From Palsa-504 sp963742795 (GTDB lineage Bacteria; Actinomycetota; Actinomycetes; Streptosporangiales; Streptosporangiaceae), in contig CAVUNL010000031.1 in NCBI GenBank assembly GCA_963742795.1, positions 310,001 to 374,000 on the forward strand: DNA of 64,000 bases, given 5' to 3'. Each line of letters opens with the position of its first letter. The stretch's first letter is position 1. Positions 24,416 through 33,590 of the stretch are shown in pieces. The notes beneath the pieces were generated by a model. That model was not told where the DNA came from, did no database searches, and saw nothing but the letters and a program-made list of their open reading frames with translations. A program made the translations under genes and the position numbers.

Positions 24416-26542
24416 GTGCGTCCGGTTACCGATTTGAAGCGTAGCGTCGCGCCGATCGAGGTCGTGACCGACATGGTTCCGGCGGGCGATCAGCCGCAGG
24501 CGATCTCCGAGATCACTCGGCGCGTCCAGGCGGGCGACGCCGACACCGTGCTGCTCGGCGCGACCGGGACCGGCAAGACCGCCTCGGTGGCCTGGATCGC
24601 GGAGCAGGTGCAGCGGCCGGTACTGGTCATGCTGCCGAATAAGACGCTCGCCGCTCAGTTCGCCAACGAGTTGCGCGAGATGCTGCCCAACAACGCGGTC
24701 GAATACTTCGTCTCCTACTACGACTATTACCAGCCCGAGGCGTACGTCCCGCAGACCGACACCTACATCGAGAAGGACTCCTCGATCAACTCCGAGGTCG
24801 AGCGGCTCCGGCACTCGGCTACCAACTCGCTGCTGACCCGGCGCGACACCGTCGTCGTGGCCTCGGTGTCGTGCATCTACGGCCTGGGCACGCCGCAGGA
24901 GTACGTGGACCGGATGCTTACGCTCAAGCTCGGCGACACCATCGACCGGGACATGCTGCTGCGCAAGCTGGTCGGCATGCAGTACGCACGGAACGATCTG
25001 GCCTTCACCCGCGGCACCTTCCGGGTCCGCGGGGACACCATCGAGATCATCCCGATGTATGAGGAGCTCGCCGTCCGGATCGAGATGTTCGGCGACGAGA
25101 TCGAGCGCCTCATGACGCTGCACCCGCTCACCGGCGAGGTGATCAGCGAGGACACCGAACTGTACATCTTCCCGGCCTCGCACTACGTGGCCGGGCCGGA
25201 GCGCATGGAACGCGCCATCAACGGCATCGAGGCTGAGCTCGCGGAGCGGCTCGCTGAGCTCGAACGGCAGGGCAAGCTGCTCGAGGCGCAGCGGCTGCGC
25301 ATGCGCACCACCTACGACATCGAGATGATGCGCCAGGTCGGCAGCTGCGCCGGCATCGAGAACTACTCGCGGCACATCGACGGCCGCGAGGTGGGCAGCC
25401 CGCCGAACACCCTGCTCGACTACTTCCCGGAGGACTTCCTCCTGGTCATCGACGAGTCGCACGTGACCGTCCCGCAGATCGGCGCGATGTACGAGGGTGA
25501 CGTGTCGCGCAAGCGGGTCCTGGTCGAGCACGGCTTCCGGCTGCCCAGCGCGATCGACAACCGCCCGCTGACCTGGGATGAGTTCCTTGACCGGATCGGG
25601 CAGACCATCTACCTGTCGGCCACCCCCGGGCCGTACGAGCTGCAGCGCGTCGGCGGCGACGTGGTCGAGCAGGTGATCCGGCCGACGGGCCTGATCGACC
25701 CCGAGGTGGTCATCAAGCCGACCAAGGGCCAGATCGATGATCTGCTGCACGAGATCAGGCAGCGGGCCGAGCGGGACGAGCGGGTGCTGGTCACCACGCT
25801 CACCAAGCGAATGGCCGAGGACTTGACCGACTACCTGCTGGAGAACGGAGTCCGGGCCCGGTACCTGCATAGCGAGGTGGACACGCTGCGCCGGATCGAG
25901 CTGCTGCGCGAGCTGCGGATCGGCGAGTACGACGTGCTGGTCGGCATCAACCTGCTCCGCGAGGGCCTGGACCTGCCCGAGGTCTCGCTGGTCGCGATCC
26001 TGGACGCGGACAAGGAAGGCTTCCTTCGCTCCGGTACAAGCTTGATCCAGACCATCGGCCGCGCCGCGCGGAACGTTTCCGGCCAGGTCCACATGTACGC
26101 CGACACCGTGACCCCGTCGATGCAGCGGGCCATCGAGGAGACCAACCGGCGGCGGGAGAAGCAGGTCGCCTACAACGAGGCGCACGGGATCAACCCGCAG
26201 CCGCTGCGCAAGCGGATCGCGGACATCCTGGACCAGATCGTCCGCGAGGACGCCGACACCGAGCAGCTGATCGGCGGCGGAGGCCGGCAGCAGTCGCGCG
26301 GCAAGGCGCCGGTCCCGGGCCTGTCGAGCCGGGCCCGCGCCGCGGTCCAGGCCGCCTCGCACGCCGAGGCCGGCGCGCCGAGCAGCGCCGCCCGTGGCGA
26401 GCTCGTCGGGCTGATCAGCGAGCTCACCGAGCAGATGCACACGGCCGCTGCCGAGCTGCACTTTGAGGTCGCGGCCCGCATCCGTGATGAGATCCGCGAC
26501 CTCAAGCACGAACTGCGCGGCATGCACGCCGCCGGCGTCTAA
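24416..26542 (+). CDS. uvrB: Excinuclease ABC subunit B
   Basis: 708 residues from GTG 24416, preceded by TTGGAGG at 24403-24409. Helicase motifs include the P-loop GATGTGKT near residue 48, the beta-hairpin region VEYFVSYYDYYQPEAYVPQTD, LLVIDESHVTVPQ, YLSATPG and QTIGRAARN. The C-terminal UVR motif (ISELTEQMHTAAAELHFEVAARIRDEI) contacts UvrC. UvrB receives damaged DNA from UvrA and positions UvrC for incision. A Gly/Arg/Ala-rich segment separates the helicase core from the UVR motif. It keeps the actinobacterial position downstream of coaE, although six unrelated genes have come in between. Confidence 0.97.
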   Translation: MRPVTDLKRSVAPIEVVTDMVPAGDQPQAISEITRRVQAGDADTVLLGATGTGKTASVAWIAEQVQRPVLVMLPNKTLAAQFANELREMLPNNAVEYFVSYYDYYQPEAYVPQTDTYIEKDSSINSEVERLRHSATNSLLTRRDTVVVASVSCIYGLGTPQEYVDRMLTLKLGDTIDRDMLLRKLVGMQYARNDLAFTRGTFRVRGDTIEIIPMYEELAVRIEMFGDEIERLMTLHPLTGEVISEDTELYIFPASHYVAGPERMERAINGIEAELAERLAELERQGKLLEAQRLRMRTTYDIEMMRQVGSCAGIENYSRHIDGREVGSPPNTLLDYFPEDFLLVIDESHVTVPQIGAMYEGDVSRKRVLVEHGFRLPSAIDNRPLTWDEFLDRIGQTIYLSATPGPYELQRVGGDVVEQVIRPTGLIDPEVVIKPTKGQIDDLLHEIRQRAERDERVLVTTLTKRMAEDLTDYLLENGVRARYLHSEVDTLRRIELLRELRIGEYDVLVGINLLREGLDLPEVSLVAILDADKEGFLRSGTSLIQTIGRAARNVSGQVHMYADTVTPSMQRAIEETNRRREKQVAYNEAHGINPQPLRKRIADILDQIVREDADTEQLIGGGGRQQSRGKAPVPGLSSRARAAVQAASHAEAGAPSSAARGELVGLISELTEQMHTAAAELHFEVAARIRDEIRDLKHELRGMHAAGV

Positions 26543-26558
26543 CCCGCAGCGCCAACTT

Positions 26559-26612
26559 CATGATCGCGAAGAGTTTAATACTGCAGGGAGTAGCGGACCC
26601 TTCGCGATCATG
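26559..26612. repeat. 54-base inverted-repeat element after uvrB
   Basis: CATGATCGCGAAG (26559-26571) and CTTCGCGATCATG (26600-26612) are perfect 13-bp arms around a 28-base centre that holds a CTGCAG and a weaker inner stem (TACT/AGTA). It could fold as a terminator for uvrB, but the size and sharp ends are also like a small mobile palindrome. Confidence 0.7.
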
Positions 26613-26644
26613 GGAATCGCGACGGCTGCGAGAGGCAGGAACGG

Positions 26645-27661
26645 ATGCCCTGGGTGATCCGGGACGTGGTCGACGACATCAACAAAGCCGTCGCTAAGCG
26701 ATGGCGTCACCTCGACCAGCTGCTGCCCGAGCCCAGCGACCTGCCCGAAGGCTGCATGGCGCCGCTGCTGGCCCTTGGGGACAACAGCCGCCCGTCCGGG
26801 CTGGGCGTCTGCCGCCACCAGCACGTGGCCGCCGACACGCTGGCCCAGACCTGGGGCACCGCGACCAAGTTCGTGCTGAGCATGCGGCTGCGCGGCCCGG
26901 ACATCCAGGCCGCGGCCGACGACCTGCTGACCCAGTGGCGCGATCACCTCAGCGCGCAGCCGGAGGCCAAGGCAGACGACACCGCCGCCATCGTCAGCTG
27001 GCCGGCCCGCGACGTCACCGGGGTGCCGGCCCTGCTCCGGCACGGCCTGCAGCCCCTGACCGTCATCGCAGTCCGTCCCGCCGGCCGCCCAAGCCCCGCC
27101 GGCCGTCCCGCCGGCCGCCCGAGCCCCACGGACCGCCCGAGCCCCCCGAGCCCCACGAGCGCGCAGCCCGGCCTGGTCATCCGCCCGGCCGGCCCCGATG
27201 ACCTGGACGCAGTGGCCGAACTCGAGCTAGGCGTGGTCCGGTACGACGCAAACTTCGGCGGGTCGATCCCGCGCCCGGCCACCGAGGCGCTGGTCCGGGC
27301 CGAGACGCAGGCGGCCCTGGCCAAACGGCCCGGCTGGACCTGGCTGGCCGAGCAGGACGGCCAGCCCGTGGCGTTGACCGTCGTCGAGCCGCCCGCCGCC
27401 GCCACGTGGATCGCGGGCATGACCCGAACCGGCGCCACGGCCTACCTGCAGACCATGTTCGTGCGCCCGGACGAGCGCAGCGGCGGGATCGGCACGGCCC
27501 TCGTCCGGCACGTGCACGGCGAGCTCGACGCCCGCGGTATCGACCTCACCCTGCTGCACTACTCCCAGGTGAACCCGCTCTCGGCGCCGTTCTGGCACCG
27601 GATGGGATACCGGCCGCTGTGGTCCACCTGGGAGGCGCGCCCGGCGGCCACCCTGCGCTGA
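26645..27661 (+). CDS. GNAT-family N-acetyltransferase with extra N-terminal domain
   Basis: 338 residues from ATG 26645. The C-terminal 160 residues are a GNAT domain: LVIRPAGPDDLDAVAELE at the start, MFVRPDERSGGIGTALVRHV for acetyl-CoA binding, and NPLSAPFWHRMGYRPLW at the end. The N-terminal 130 residues are of unknown family and may be a degenerate second acyltransferase half. The halves are joined by a repetitive Pro/Arg/Gly/Ser linker (residues about 145-175; GRPSPAGRPAGRPSP). It transfers an acetyl group from acetyl-CoA to an unknown amine. No operon partner is evident. Confidence 0.85.
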   Translation: MPWVIRDVVDDINKAVAKRWRHLDQLLPEPSDLPEGCMAPLLALGDNSRPSGLGVCRHQHVAADTLAQTWGTATKFVLSMRLRGPDIQAAADDLLTQWRDHLSAQPEAKADDTAAIVSWPARDVTGVPALLRHGLQPLTVIAVRPAGRPSPAGRPAGRPSPTDRPSPPSPTSAQPGLVIRPAGPDDLDAVAELELGVVRYDANFGGSIPRPATEALVRAETQAALAKRPGWTWLAEQDGQPVALTVVEPPAAATWIAGMTRTGATAYLQTMFVRPDERSGGIGTALVRHVHGELDARGIDLTLLHYSQVNPLSAPFWHRMGYRPLWSTWEARPAATLR

Positions 27662-27922
27662 CGACCGGGACCGCAGGGCCACCATCAACCTCAGAGCCAG
27701 CAAATGCCCCACAAATACCCACCGGCGGAGGCCGATCGCGCTCGGCCGCCGCGGGCAGGGCATGATAGTGCACGGGTCCGCCGGAATGCTGAGCGCCACC
27801 TTACTGTTGCCTCAGAGGAGTAATCCGGCGGTGTTACGGGTGGCCCCGGATCGGGAACGTGATATGTGAGCGGGCATGGCGCGAAAGCAGCCGACTAGCG
27901 GAAATGCCGGGGGAGGTGTGGA

Positions 27923-28933
27923 GTGCTAGTCAGCCTGATCGCGGCGATCGTCGCGGCGATCTTCTACGGCGTTGCTTCGGTGATGCAGGCGATTGCCGTA
28001 CGCTCGGCCAGCCATCGAGGGCTGGAGGACGTCGCGGCCGGCGGCGTCGATCCTGGTCTCGTGGTGCGCATGCTGCACCAGTGGCGGTTCGTGGTCAGCA
28101 TCGGCCTTGACGCGCTCGGCTTCGTGGCCCAGCTGGTGGCCCTGCAGCGGCTTCCCCTGTTCGTCGTGCAGGCCTTCGTCGCGTCGAACCTCGCGGTGAC
28201 GGCGGTGGTCGCGTCGCGCGTGATCGGCATGACCCTGTCTTGGCGGGAGTGGGCGGCGGTCATCGGCGTGGTGTTCGGCGTGGGCCTGCTCGGCTCCACG
28301 GCCGGCGCCCAGGGCGCCGCCCACGTGGGAGCGGTGTTCAAGCTCGCCCTGATCGTGGCGGTGGCCGGCCTGGCCGTGGTGGGCATGGCCGCGGCCAAGC
28401 TCAACGACCCGTACCGCACCACCGCGCTCGGCCTCACGGCCGGTTTCGGCTTCGGGGTGCTCAGCATCGCCGCCCGCGTGCTGGATGGCTTCGCGCCGCT
28501 CCAGCTCGCCCGCGACCCGGCCACCTACGCGATCGCCGCGGCCGGCATCATCTCCTTCATGTTCTATGCCACCGCCCTGGAGGGCGGCAGCGTGACGGTC
28601 GCCACGGCCGCCGTGGTGCTGAGCGAGACGATTCCGCCCGCCGTCATCGGGGTTGTTTTCCTCGGCGACCAGACCCGGCCGGGATTGGCCGCCGTCGCCT
28701 GGGTAGGGTTCTTCATCGCCGTCGCTTCGGCCGTCATGCTGGCCAGATTCGGCGAGGCGCACCACAGCGAAGATGTCGCGCTAGCCGACGCGGTGGCACG
28801 TCGGCAAGCAAATGCCGGGCCGGCCGCCGCTGAACTGTTATCCTGGTGGCCCGTGGACCTGCAGCTTTTCCCTGCCCCCAAAAGCACTGCCCTGCCGGAC
28901 ACTGCCATACCGGAAACCACGGGAGTCTCATAG
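27923..28933 (+). CDS. DMT/EamA-like integral membrane transporter
   Basis: 336 residues from GTG 27923, after GGGAGG at 27911-27916. Nine or ten hydrophobic helices fill residues 1-275 in two similar halves, as in drug/metabolite transporters; the SWREWAAVIGVVFGVGLLGS and GLAAVAWVGFFIAVASAVML segments match the end of each half. A soluble tail of about 55 residues follows. Substrate unknown. The 261-base gap before it shows nothing I can name. The last base of its stop (TAG) is the first base of the pyrG start (GTG), so the two are cotranslated. Confidence 0.85.
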   Translation: MLVSLIAAIVAAIFYGVASVMQAIAVRSASHRGLEDVAAGGVDPGLVVRMLHQWRFVVSIGLDALGFVAQLVALQRLPLFVVQAFVASNLAVTAVVASRVIGMTLSWREWAAVIGVVFGVGLLGSTAGAQGAAHVGAVFKLALIVAVAGLAVVGMAAAKLNDPYRTTALGLTAGFGFGVLSIAARVLDGFAPLQLARDPATYAIAAAGIISFMFYATALEGGSVTVATAAVVLSETIPPAVIGVVFLGDQTRPGLAAVAWVGFFIAVASAVMLARFGEAHHSEDVALADAVARRQANAGPAAAELLSWWPVDLQLFPAPKSTALPDTAIPETTGVS

Positions 28934-30630
28934 TGGCCGCATCATCACTTCATCCACGGCCTGTCCAAACCCGGCACCTCTTCGTCACCGGAGGAGTCGC
29001 TTCCAGCCTCGGCAAGGGGCTGACCGCCTCCAGCCTGGGCCGCTTGCTCAAGCTCAGAGGCCTGCGGGTCACCATGCAGAAGCTCGACCCGTACCTGAAC
29101 GTCGACCCGGGCACGATGAACCCGTTCCAGCACGGCGAGGTGTTCGTCACCGACGACGGAACAGAAACCGACCTTGACGTCGGTCATTACGAGCGGTTTC
29201 TCGACACCAACCTGCAGGGCGAGGCCAACGTCACCACCGGCCAGATCTACTCGACGGTCATCGCGAACGAGCGGCGCGGCGCGTACCTCGGCGACACCGT
29301 GCAGGTGATCCCGCACATCACCAACGAGATCAAGTCCCGCATCCTGCAGATGGGCGGGGACGACGTCGACGTGGTGATCACCGAGGTCGGCGGGACCGTC
29401 GGTGACATCGAGTCACTGCCGTTCCTGGAGGCGATCCGCCAGATCAGGCACGAGATCGGCCGGGACCGCTGCTTCTTCCTGCACGTGAGCCTGCTGCCCT
29501 ACATCGGCCCGTCCGGTGAGCTCAAGACCAAGCCCACCCAGCACAGCGTGGCGGCGCTAAGAAGCATCGGCATCCAGCCCGACGCGATCGTGGCCCGCTC
29601 AGACCGCCCGATCAACGCGAACCTGAAACGCAAGATCAGCCTGATGTGCGACGTGGACGAGGAAGCGGTGGTCTCCGCGCCCGACGCGCCGTCCATCTAC
29701 GACATCCCGAAGGTGCTGCACGCCGAGGGGCTGGACGCCTACGTGGTGCGCCGGCTCGGCCTGCCGTTCCGCGACGTGGACTGGAACGAGTGGGATGACC
29801 TGCTACGCCGGGTGCACCGCCCGGCCCACAGCATCACGATCGCGCTGGTCGGCAAGTACGTCGACCTGCCCGACGCGTATCTGTCCCCGGCCGAGGCGCT
29901 CAAGGCCGGCGGTTTCGCCAACGACGCCCAGGTCAACATCCGCTGGGTGATCAGCGACGCCTGCGAGGACCCCGAAGGCGCTGCCGCCGAACTCGACGGG
30001 GTGGACGGCGTGCTGATCCCGGGCGGTTTCGGCGTGCGCGGCATCGAGGGGAAGATCGGCGCGATCCGGTACGCGCGCGAGCACGGCATCCCCATCCTAG
30101 GCCTGTGCCTGGGCCTGCAGTGCATGGTCATCGAGGTGGCCCGTGACCTGGCCGGGCTGGCCGACGCGGACAGCGCCGAGTTCAACCCGCACACGCCGTA
30201 CCCGGTGATCGCCACCATGGCCGACCAGGAAGACGTGGTGGCGGGGGAGCGGGACATGGGTGGCACCATGCGCCTGGGCCTGTACCCGGCCGTTCTGCAG
30301 CCCGGCACGCAGGTCGCGGAGTTGTACGACAGCACCCTGGTGCAGGAGCGGCACCGGCACCGGTACGAGGTCAACAACTCCTACCGCGAGGCGCTCGAGC
30401 AGGCCGGGCTGGTCTTCTCCGGTCTGTCGCCGGACGGCCACCTGGTGGAGTTCGCCGAGCTGCCCAGCCATCCGTTCTTCGTGGGCACCCAGGCGCATCC
30501 CGAATTCCTGTCCCGCCCGACCCGGCCCCACCCGCTGTTCGATGGCCTGATCGCCGCCGCGCTCGCGCGGTCCAAGGCCCTCACGTCCGCGAGCAACCTA
30601 GCCAGCGCCCGCGCCGCGGCCACCGCGTGA
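28933..30630 (+). CDS. pyrG: CTP synthase
   Basis: 565 residues from GTG 28933, which shares one base with the preceding stop. The N-terminal amidoligase domain has FVTGGVASSLGKGLTASSLG, QKLDPYLNVDPGTMNPFQHGEVFVTDDG and TEVGGTVGDIESLPFLEA. The C-terminal class I glutaminase has PGGFGVRG, the nucleophile Cys in GLCLGLQCMVIE near residue 392, and the His-Glu pair in TQAHPEFLSRP. It makes CTP from UTP, glutamine and ATP, the last step of pyrimidine nucleotide synthesis. A NUDIX gene and xerD follow as in mycobacteria, with alanine dehydrogenase inserted. Confidence 0.97.
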   Translation: MAASSLHPRPVQTRHLFVTGGVASSLGKGLTASSLGRLLKLRGLRVTMQKLDPYLNVDPGTMNPFQHGEVFVTDDGTETDLDVGHYERFLDTNLQGEANVTTGQIYSTVIANERRGAYLGDTVQVIPHITNEIKSRILQMGGDDVDVVITEVGGTVGDIESLPFLEAIRQIRHEIGRDRCFFLHVSLLPYIGPSGELKTKPTQHSVAALRSIGIQPDAIVARSDRPINANLKRKISLMCDVDEEAVVSAPDAPSIYDIPKVLHAEGLDAYVVRRLGLPFRDVDWNEWDDLLRRVHRPAHSITIALVGKYVDLPDAYLSPAEALKAGGFANDAQVNIRWVISDACEDPEGAAAELDGVDGVLIPGGFGVRGIEGKIGAIRYAREHGIPILGLCLGLQCMVIEVARDLAGLADADSAEFNPHTPYPVIATMADQEDVVAGERDMGGTMRLGLYPAVLQPGTQVAELYDSTLVQERHRHRYEVNNSYREALEQAGLVFSGLSPDGHLVEFAELPSHPFFVGTQAHPEFLSRPTRPHPLFDGLIAAALARSKALTSASNLASARAAATA

Positions 30631-30648
30631 GCGAGCGGGAGACACCGC

Positions 30649-31266
30649 ATGAGCAACATCGCCGACGTCGAGGAGCGCTGGCCGGTCGTCTCCTCGGCGG
30701 AGCTGCTCCGTGCCCGGCTGGTCACCGTACGCAGCGATAAGGTCCGTACCCCTGACCATCACTTGGCCGAACGGGACGTGGTGCTTCATCCGGGCGCCGT
30801 GGCCGTGCTCGCCCTGGATGACGCGGACCGGATCTTGATGATCAGGCAGTACCGGCATCCGGTGGGGCGCCTGCTGTGGGAGATCCCGGCGGGCCTGCGC
30901 GACGTCGCCGGGGAGGACCCGTGGGTCACCGCGCAGCGCGAGCTGGCGGAGGAAGCGAGCTACCGGGCCCGCGACTGGCGGGTGCTGGCCGACTACTACT
31001 CCTCGCCCGGCTACAGCACGGAACGCCTGCGCGTCTTCCTGGCCCGCGACCTGGAACCCGTGCCCCCGGCCGAACGCCATTTCGTTCCCCGGGACGAGGA
31101 GGCCTACCTGCTGGTCGACTGGCTTCCGCTGGACGAGGCGGTGCGCAAGGTATTCGCCGGGGAGCTCCACAACGGGCCCGCCGCCCTGGGGATCATGGCG
31201 GGGTATGCTGCCAGGTCAGAGGGGTATGACCGGCTTCGTCCGGCCAATGCCCCCGAAGAGCAATGA
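30649..31266 (+). CDS. NUDIX hydrolase, ADP-ribose pyrophosphatase type
   Basis: 205 residues from ATG 30649, 18 bases after pyrG. The NUDIX box is GLRDVAGEDPWVTAQRELAEEASY, with the usual Gly, Glu, Arg-Glu-Leu and Glu-Glu; Ala stands where Gly follows the last Glu. IRQYRHPVGRLLWEIPAG and the downstream SSPGYSTE are typical of ADP-sugar pyrophosphatases of the NudF/Rv1700 group. It splits ADP-ribose into AMP and ribose 5-phosphate. The order pyrG-NUDIX is conserved in actinobacteria and the short spacing implies one operon. Confidence 0.93.
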   Translation: MSNIADVEERWPVVSSAELLRARLVTVRSDKVRTPDHHLAERDVVLHPGAVAVLALDDADRILMIRQYRHPVGRLLWEIPAGLRDVAGEDPWVTAQRELAEEASYRARDWRVLADYYSSPGYSTERLRVFLARDLEPVPPAERHFVPRDEEAYLLVDWLPLDEAVRKVFAGELHNGPAALGIMAGYAARSEGYDRLRPANAPEEQ

Positions 31267-31291
31267 CGCTCCGCTGTCTGGAAGGACCACC

Positions 31292-32407
31292 ATGAAGGTT
31301 GGAATTCCCCGGGAAATCAAGAACCACGAGTACCGGGTGGCGATCACGCCCGCCGGCGTGCACGAACTGGCCCGTGGCGGCCATCAGGTGGTCATCCAGG
31401 CCGGGGCCGGGGAGGGCTCGTCGATCCCCGACGAGGAATTCACCACCGCCGGCGCGAAGATCCTGCCCACCGCGGACGACGTGTGGGGCGAGGGGGACCT
31501 GATCCTCAAGGTCAAGGAGCCGATCGAGGAGGAGTACCACCGGATGCGCTCGGGTCAGGTGCTGTTCACCTACCTGCACCTGGCCGCCTCCAAGGCCTGC
31601 ACCGACGCGCTGCTCGGCGCGGGCGTTACCTCTATCGCGTACGAGACGGTCCAGCTGCCCGACCGGACGCTGCCGCTGCTCGCCCCGATGTCCGAGGTTG
31701 CCGGGCGGATGGCGCCGCAGGTGGGAGCGCACCACCTGCAGCGCGACGGCGGTGGCCGCGGCGTGCTGATGGGCGGGGTATCCGGCGTGTACGCGGCCAA
31801 GGTGGTCGTGCTCGGCGCGGGCGTGTCCGGCATGAACGCCGCCGCGATCGCCCTCGGCATGCAGGCCGAGGTCCTGCTGGTGGACAAGAACATCGCCCGG
31901 CTCCGCCAGGCGGACGCCATATACCAGGGGCACTGCCAGACCGTCGCCTCCAACGCCTACGAGATCGAGCGCGCCGTGATCGACGCCGACCTGGTCATCG
32001 GCGCCGTCCTCGTGCCCGGCGCCAAGGCCCCCAAGCTGATCAGCAACGAGCTCGTCTCCCGGATGAAGTCCGGAGCGGTGCTGGTCGACATAGCGATCGA
32101 CCAGGGCGGCTGCTTCGAGGACTCCCGGCCCACCACGCACGCCAACCCGACCTACCCGGTGCACGACACGCTGTTCTACTGCGTGGCGAACATGCCGGGC
32201 GCCGTCCCGCACACGTCCACCTACGCGCTGACCAACGTCACGCTGCCCTACACCGTCGAGATCGCCAACCTGGGGTGGCGGGACGCGCTGCGCGCCGACC
32301 CCGCCCTCGCCCTGGGCCTGAACACCTTCGGCGGCGAGGTGACCTGCGAACCCGTCGCCGAAGCGCACGGCCTCGTGTACACCCCCCTGGCCGAGGTCCT
32401 CAACTAG
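31292..32407 (+). CDS. ald: Alanine dehydrogenase
   Basis: 371 residues from ATG 31292, with GGAAGGA at 31280-31286. The N-terminus MKVGIPREIKNHEYRVAITPAGV contains the substrate Arg; LKVKEPIEEEY holds the conserved Lys, and TYLHLAASK holds the catalytic His. The NAD-binding motif VVVLGAGVSGMNAAAIALGM lies at about residues 170-190, and the C-terminus has HTSTYALTNVTLPY. The enzyme converts alanine to pyruvate and ammonia reversibly with NAD and usually serves nitrogen or redox balance. It sits between the NUDIX gene and xerD, a place where mycobacteria have no such gene. Confidence 0.97.
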   Translation: MKVGIPREIKNHEYRVAITPAGVHELARGGHQVVIQAGAGEGSSIPDEEFTTAGAKILPTADDVWGEGDLILKVKEPIEEEYHRMRSGQVLFTYLHLAASKACTDALLGAGVTSIAYETVQLPDRTLPLLAPMSEVAGRMAPQVGAHHLQRDGGGRGVLMGGVSGVYAAKVVVLGAGVSGMNAAAIALGMQAEVLLVDKNIARLRQADAIYQGHCQTVASNAYEIERAVIDADLVIGAVLVPGAKAPKLISNELVSRMKSGAVLVDIAIDQGGCFEDSRPTTHANPTYPVHDTLFYCVANMPGAVPHTSTYALTNVTLPYTVEIANLGWRDALRADPALALGLNTFGGEVTCEPVAEAHGLVYTPLAEVLN

Positions 32408-32458
32408 CCCGCAACTGAGGTCTGCCACTACCCCGCAGGCCGCTCTTCCCTTTGGCTT

Positions 32459-32520
32459 ACCGGCACGATGGAACATTGAGCCGGTTATAACCGGCCCGAT
32501 GGGACATCGTGCCGGTTGGA
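32459..32520. repeat. 62-base palindromic double repeat upstream of xerD
   Basis: Two direct 31-base units, 32459-32489 and 32490-32520, share the pattern ACCGGCNCGATGGNACAT then GCCGGTT. Read together they make one long imperfect palindrome centred on TTATAA, with the perfect core CCGGTTATAACCGG at 32481-32494 and outer arms CCGGCACGATG (32460-32470) and CATCGTGCCGG (32505-32515). It occupies most of the ald-xerD gap and ends 22 bases before the xerD start. Confidence 0.8.
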
Positions 32521-32542
32521 CCCGGCCGCTGGAGGTGGACCT

Positions 32543-33514
32543 GTGGCGGCGTCGAGTGTGACGTCTGGGCAGACGGTGGGCGGGGCCGTGCGAGTGTACC
32601 TGGAGTACCTGGCTGTGGAGCGAGGGCTGGCCGGGAACACGGTCGAGTCGTACCGGCGGGATCTGCGCCGGTACGAGTCCTCGCTGGCCGAGCGGGGCAA
32701 GGCTCAGCTCGGTGACGTGACGCCGACCGACGTGGCCGAGTTCCTGGCCGCACTGCGGGAAGGGGATGCCGAGCACGAGGCGCTGGCGGTCAGTTCGGCG
32801 GCCCGGGCGGTCATCGCGGTCCGCGGCCTGCATGCGTTCGCGGCCGCCCAGGGCATCGCCGAGACGAATCCGGCGCGTGACGTGCCGCCCCCGACACCGC
32901 CCAGGCGCCTGCCGAAGGCGATCACCGTGACCATGGTGGAACAGCTGCTGGATGCGTCCGGTCCGGGCCCCGATGACCTGTCCGCGGACCCTCGGCTGCT
33001 GCGGGACCGGGCCCTGCTGGAGTTCCTGTACGGGACCGGGGCCAGGATCTCCGAGGCGACCGGGCTCGACGTGGACGAGCTCCGCTTGGACGAGGACCCG
33101 GTGGTGCGGCTGGCCGGGAAGGGCGGCAAGCAGCGGGTGGTTCCGGTCGGCAGCTACGCGGTCCGGGCCCTTCAGGCCTACCTGGTCCGGGCCCGGCCCG
33201 CCCTCGCCGCCGCGTCCCGCCGGGTCTCGGTGAGCCCGGCGGTATTCCTGAACGCGCGAGGCGGGCGCCTGACCCGGCAGGGCGCCTGGGGCGTGCTGCA
33301 CGCCGCCGCCGGGCGCGCCGGGCTCGCCGACGTGTCGCCGCACACGCTCCGGCACTCGTTCGCCACCCACATGCTGGACGGCGGGGCCGACATCCGCGTG
33401 GTCCAGGAACTCCTGGGTCACGCGTCGGTCGCGACCACCCAGATCTACACCCTGATCACCGTGGACCGCCTCCGCGAGGTCTACGCGACTTCCCACCCCC
33501 GCGCCCTCGGCTGA
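32543..33514 (+). CDS. xerD: Tyrosine recombinase XerD
   Basis: 323 residues. GTG 32543 is chosen because CTGGAGGTGG lies just before it; a TTG at 32516 is in frame but unsupported. The N-terminal SAM-like core-binding domain covers about 10-105 (VYLEYLAVERGLAGNTVESYRRDLRRY). The catalytic domain has Arg in FLYGTGARISEATGL, the HTLRHSFATHML box, LLGHASVATTQIYT with the nucleophile Tyr, and the ending VDRLREVYATSHPRA. With XerC it resolves chromosome dimers at dif. The position after pyrG-NUDIX matches Rv1701 of M. tuberculosis. Confidence 0.95.
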   Translation: MAASSVTSGQTVGGAVRVYLEYLAVERGLAGNTVESYRRDLRRYESSLAERGKAQLGDVTPTDVAEFLAALREGDAEHEALAVSSAARAVIAVRGLHAFAAAQGIAETNPARDVPPPTPPRRLPKAITVTMVEQLLDASGPGPDDLSADPRLLRDRALLEFLYGTGARISEATGLDVDELRLDEDPVVRLAGKGGKQRVVPVGSYAVRALQAYLVRARPALAAASRRVSVSPAVFLNARGGRLTRQGAWGVLHAAAGRAGLADVSPHTLRHSFATHMLDGGADIRVVQELLGHASVATTQIYTLITVDRLREVYATSHPRALG

Positions 33515-33590
33515 GGAGACCCCAGTTCATGCCTCACCCGTCCCACTCGCCTCCTCCGCCCGTCGCGCCGCATTGGGCGGAGCACGCCTA

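Noticed and set aside
24389..26527. Long minus-strand frame opposite uvrB
   Set aside because: Pure antisense shadow of uvrB with no recognisable domain or ribosome site.
32459..32520. The xerD-upstream repeat as a chromosomal dif site
   Set aside because: dif sites are about 28 bp with AT-rich arms around a short centre; this is GC-rich, doubled and palindromic over its whole length.
31193..33496. Long minus-strand frame across ald and xerD
   Set aside because: Antisense to two well-supported genes and crossing the palindromic gap; composition is that of a shadow frame.
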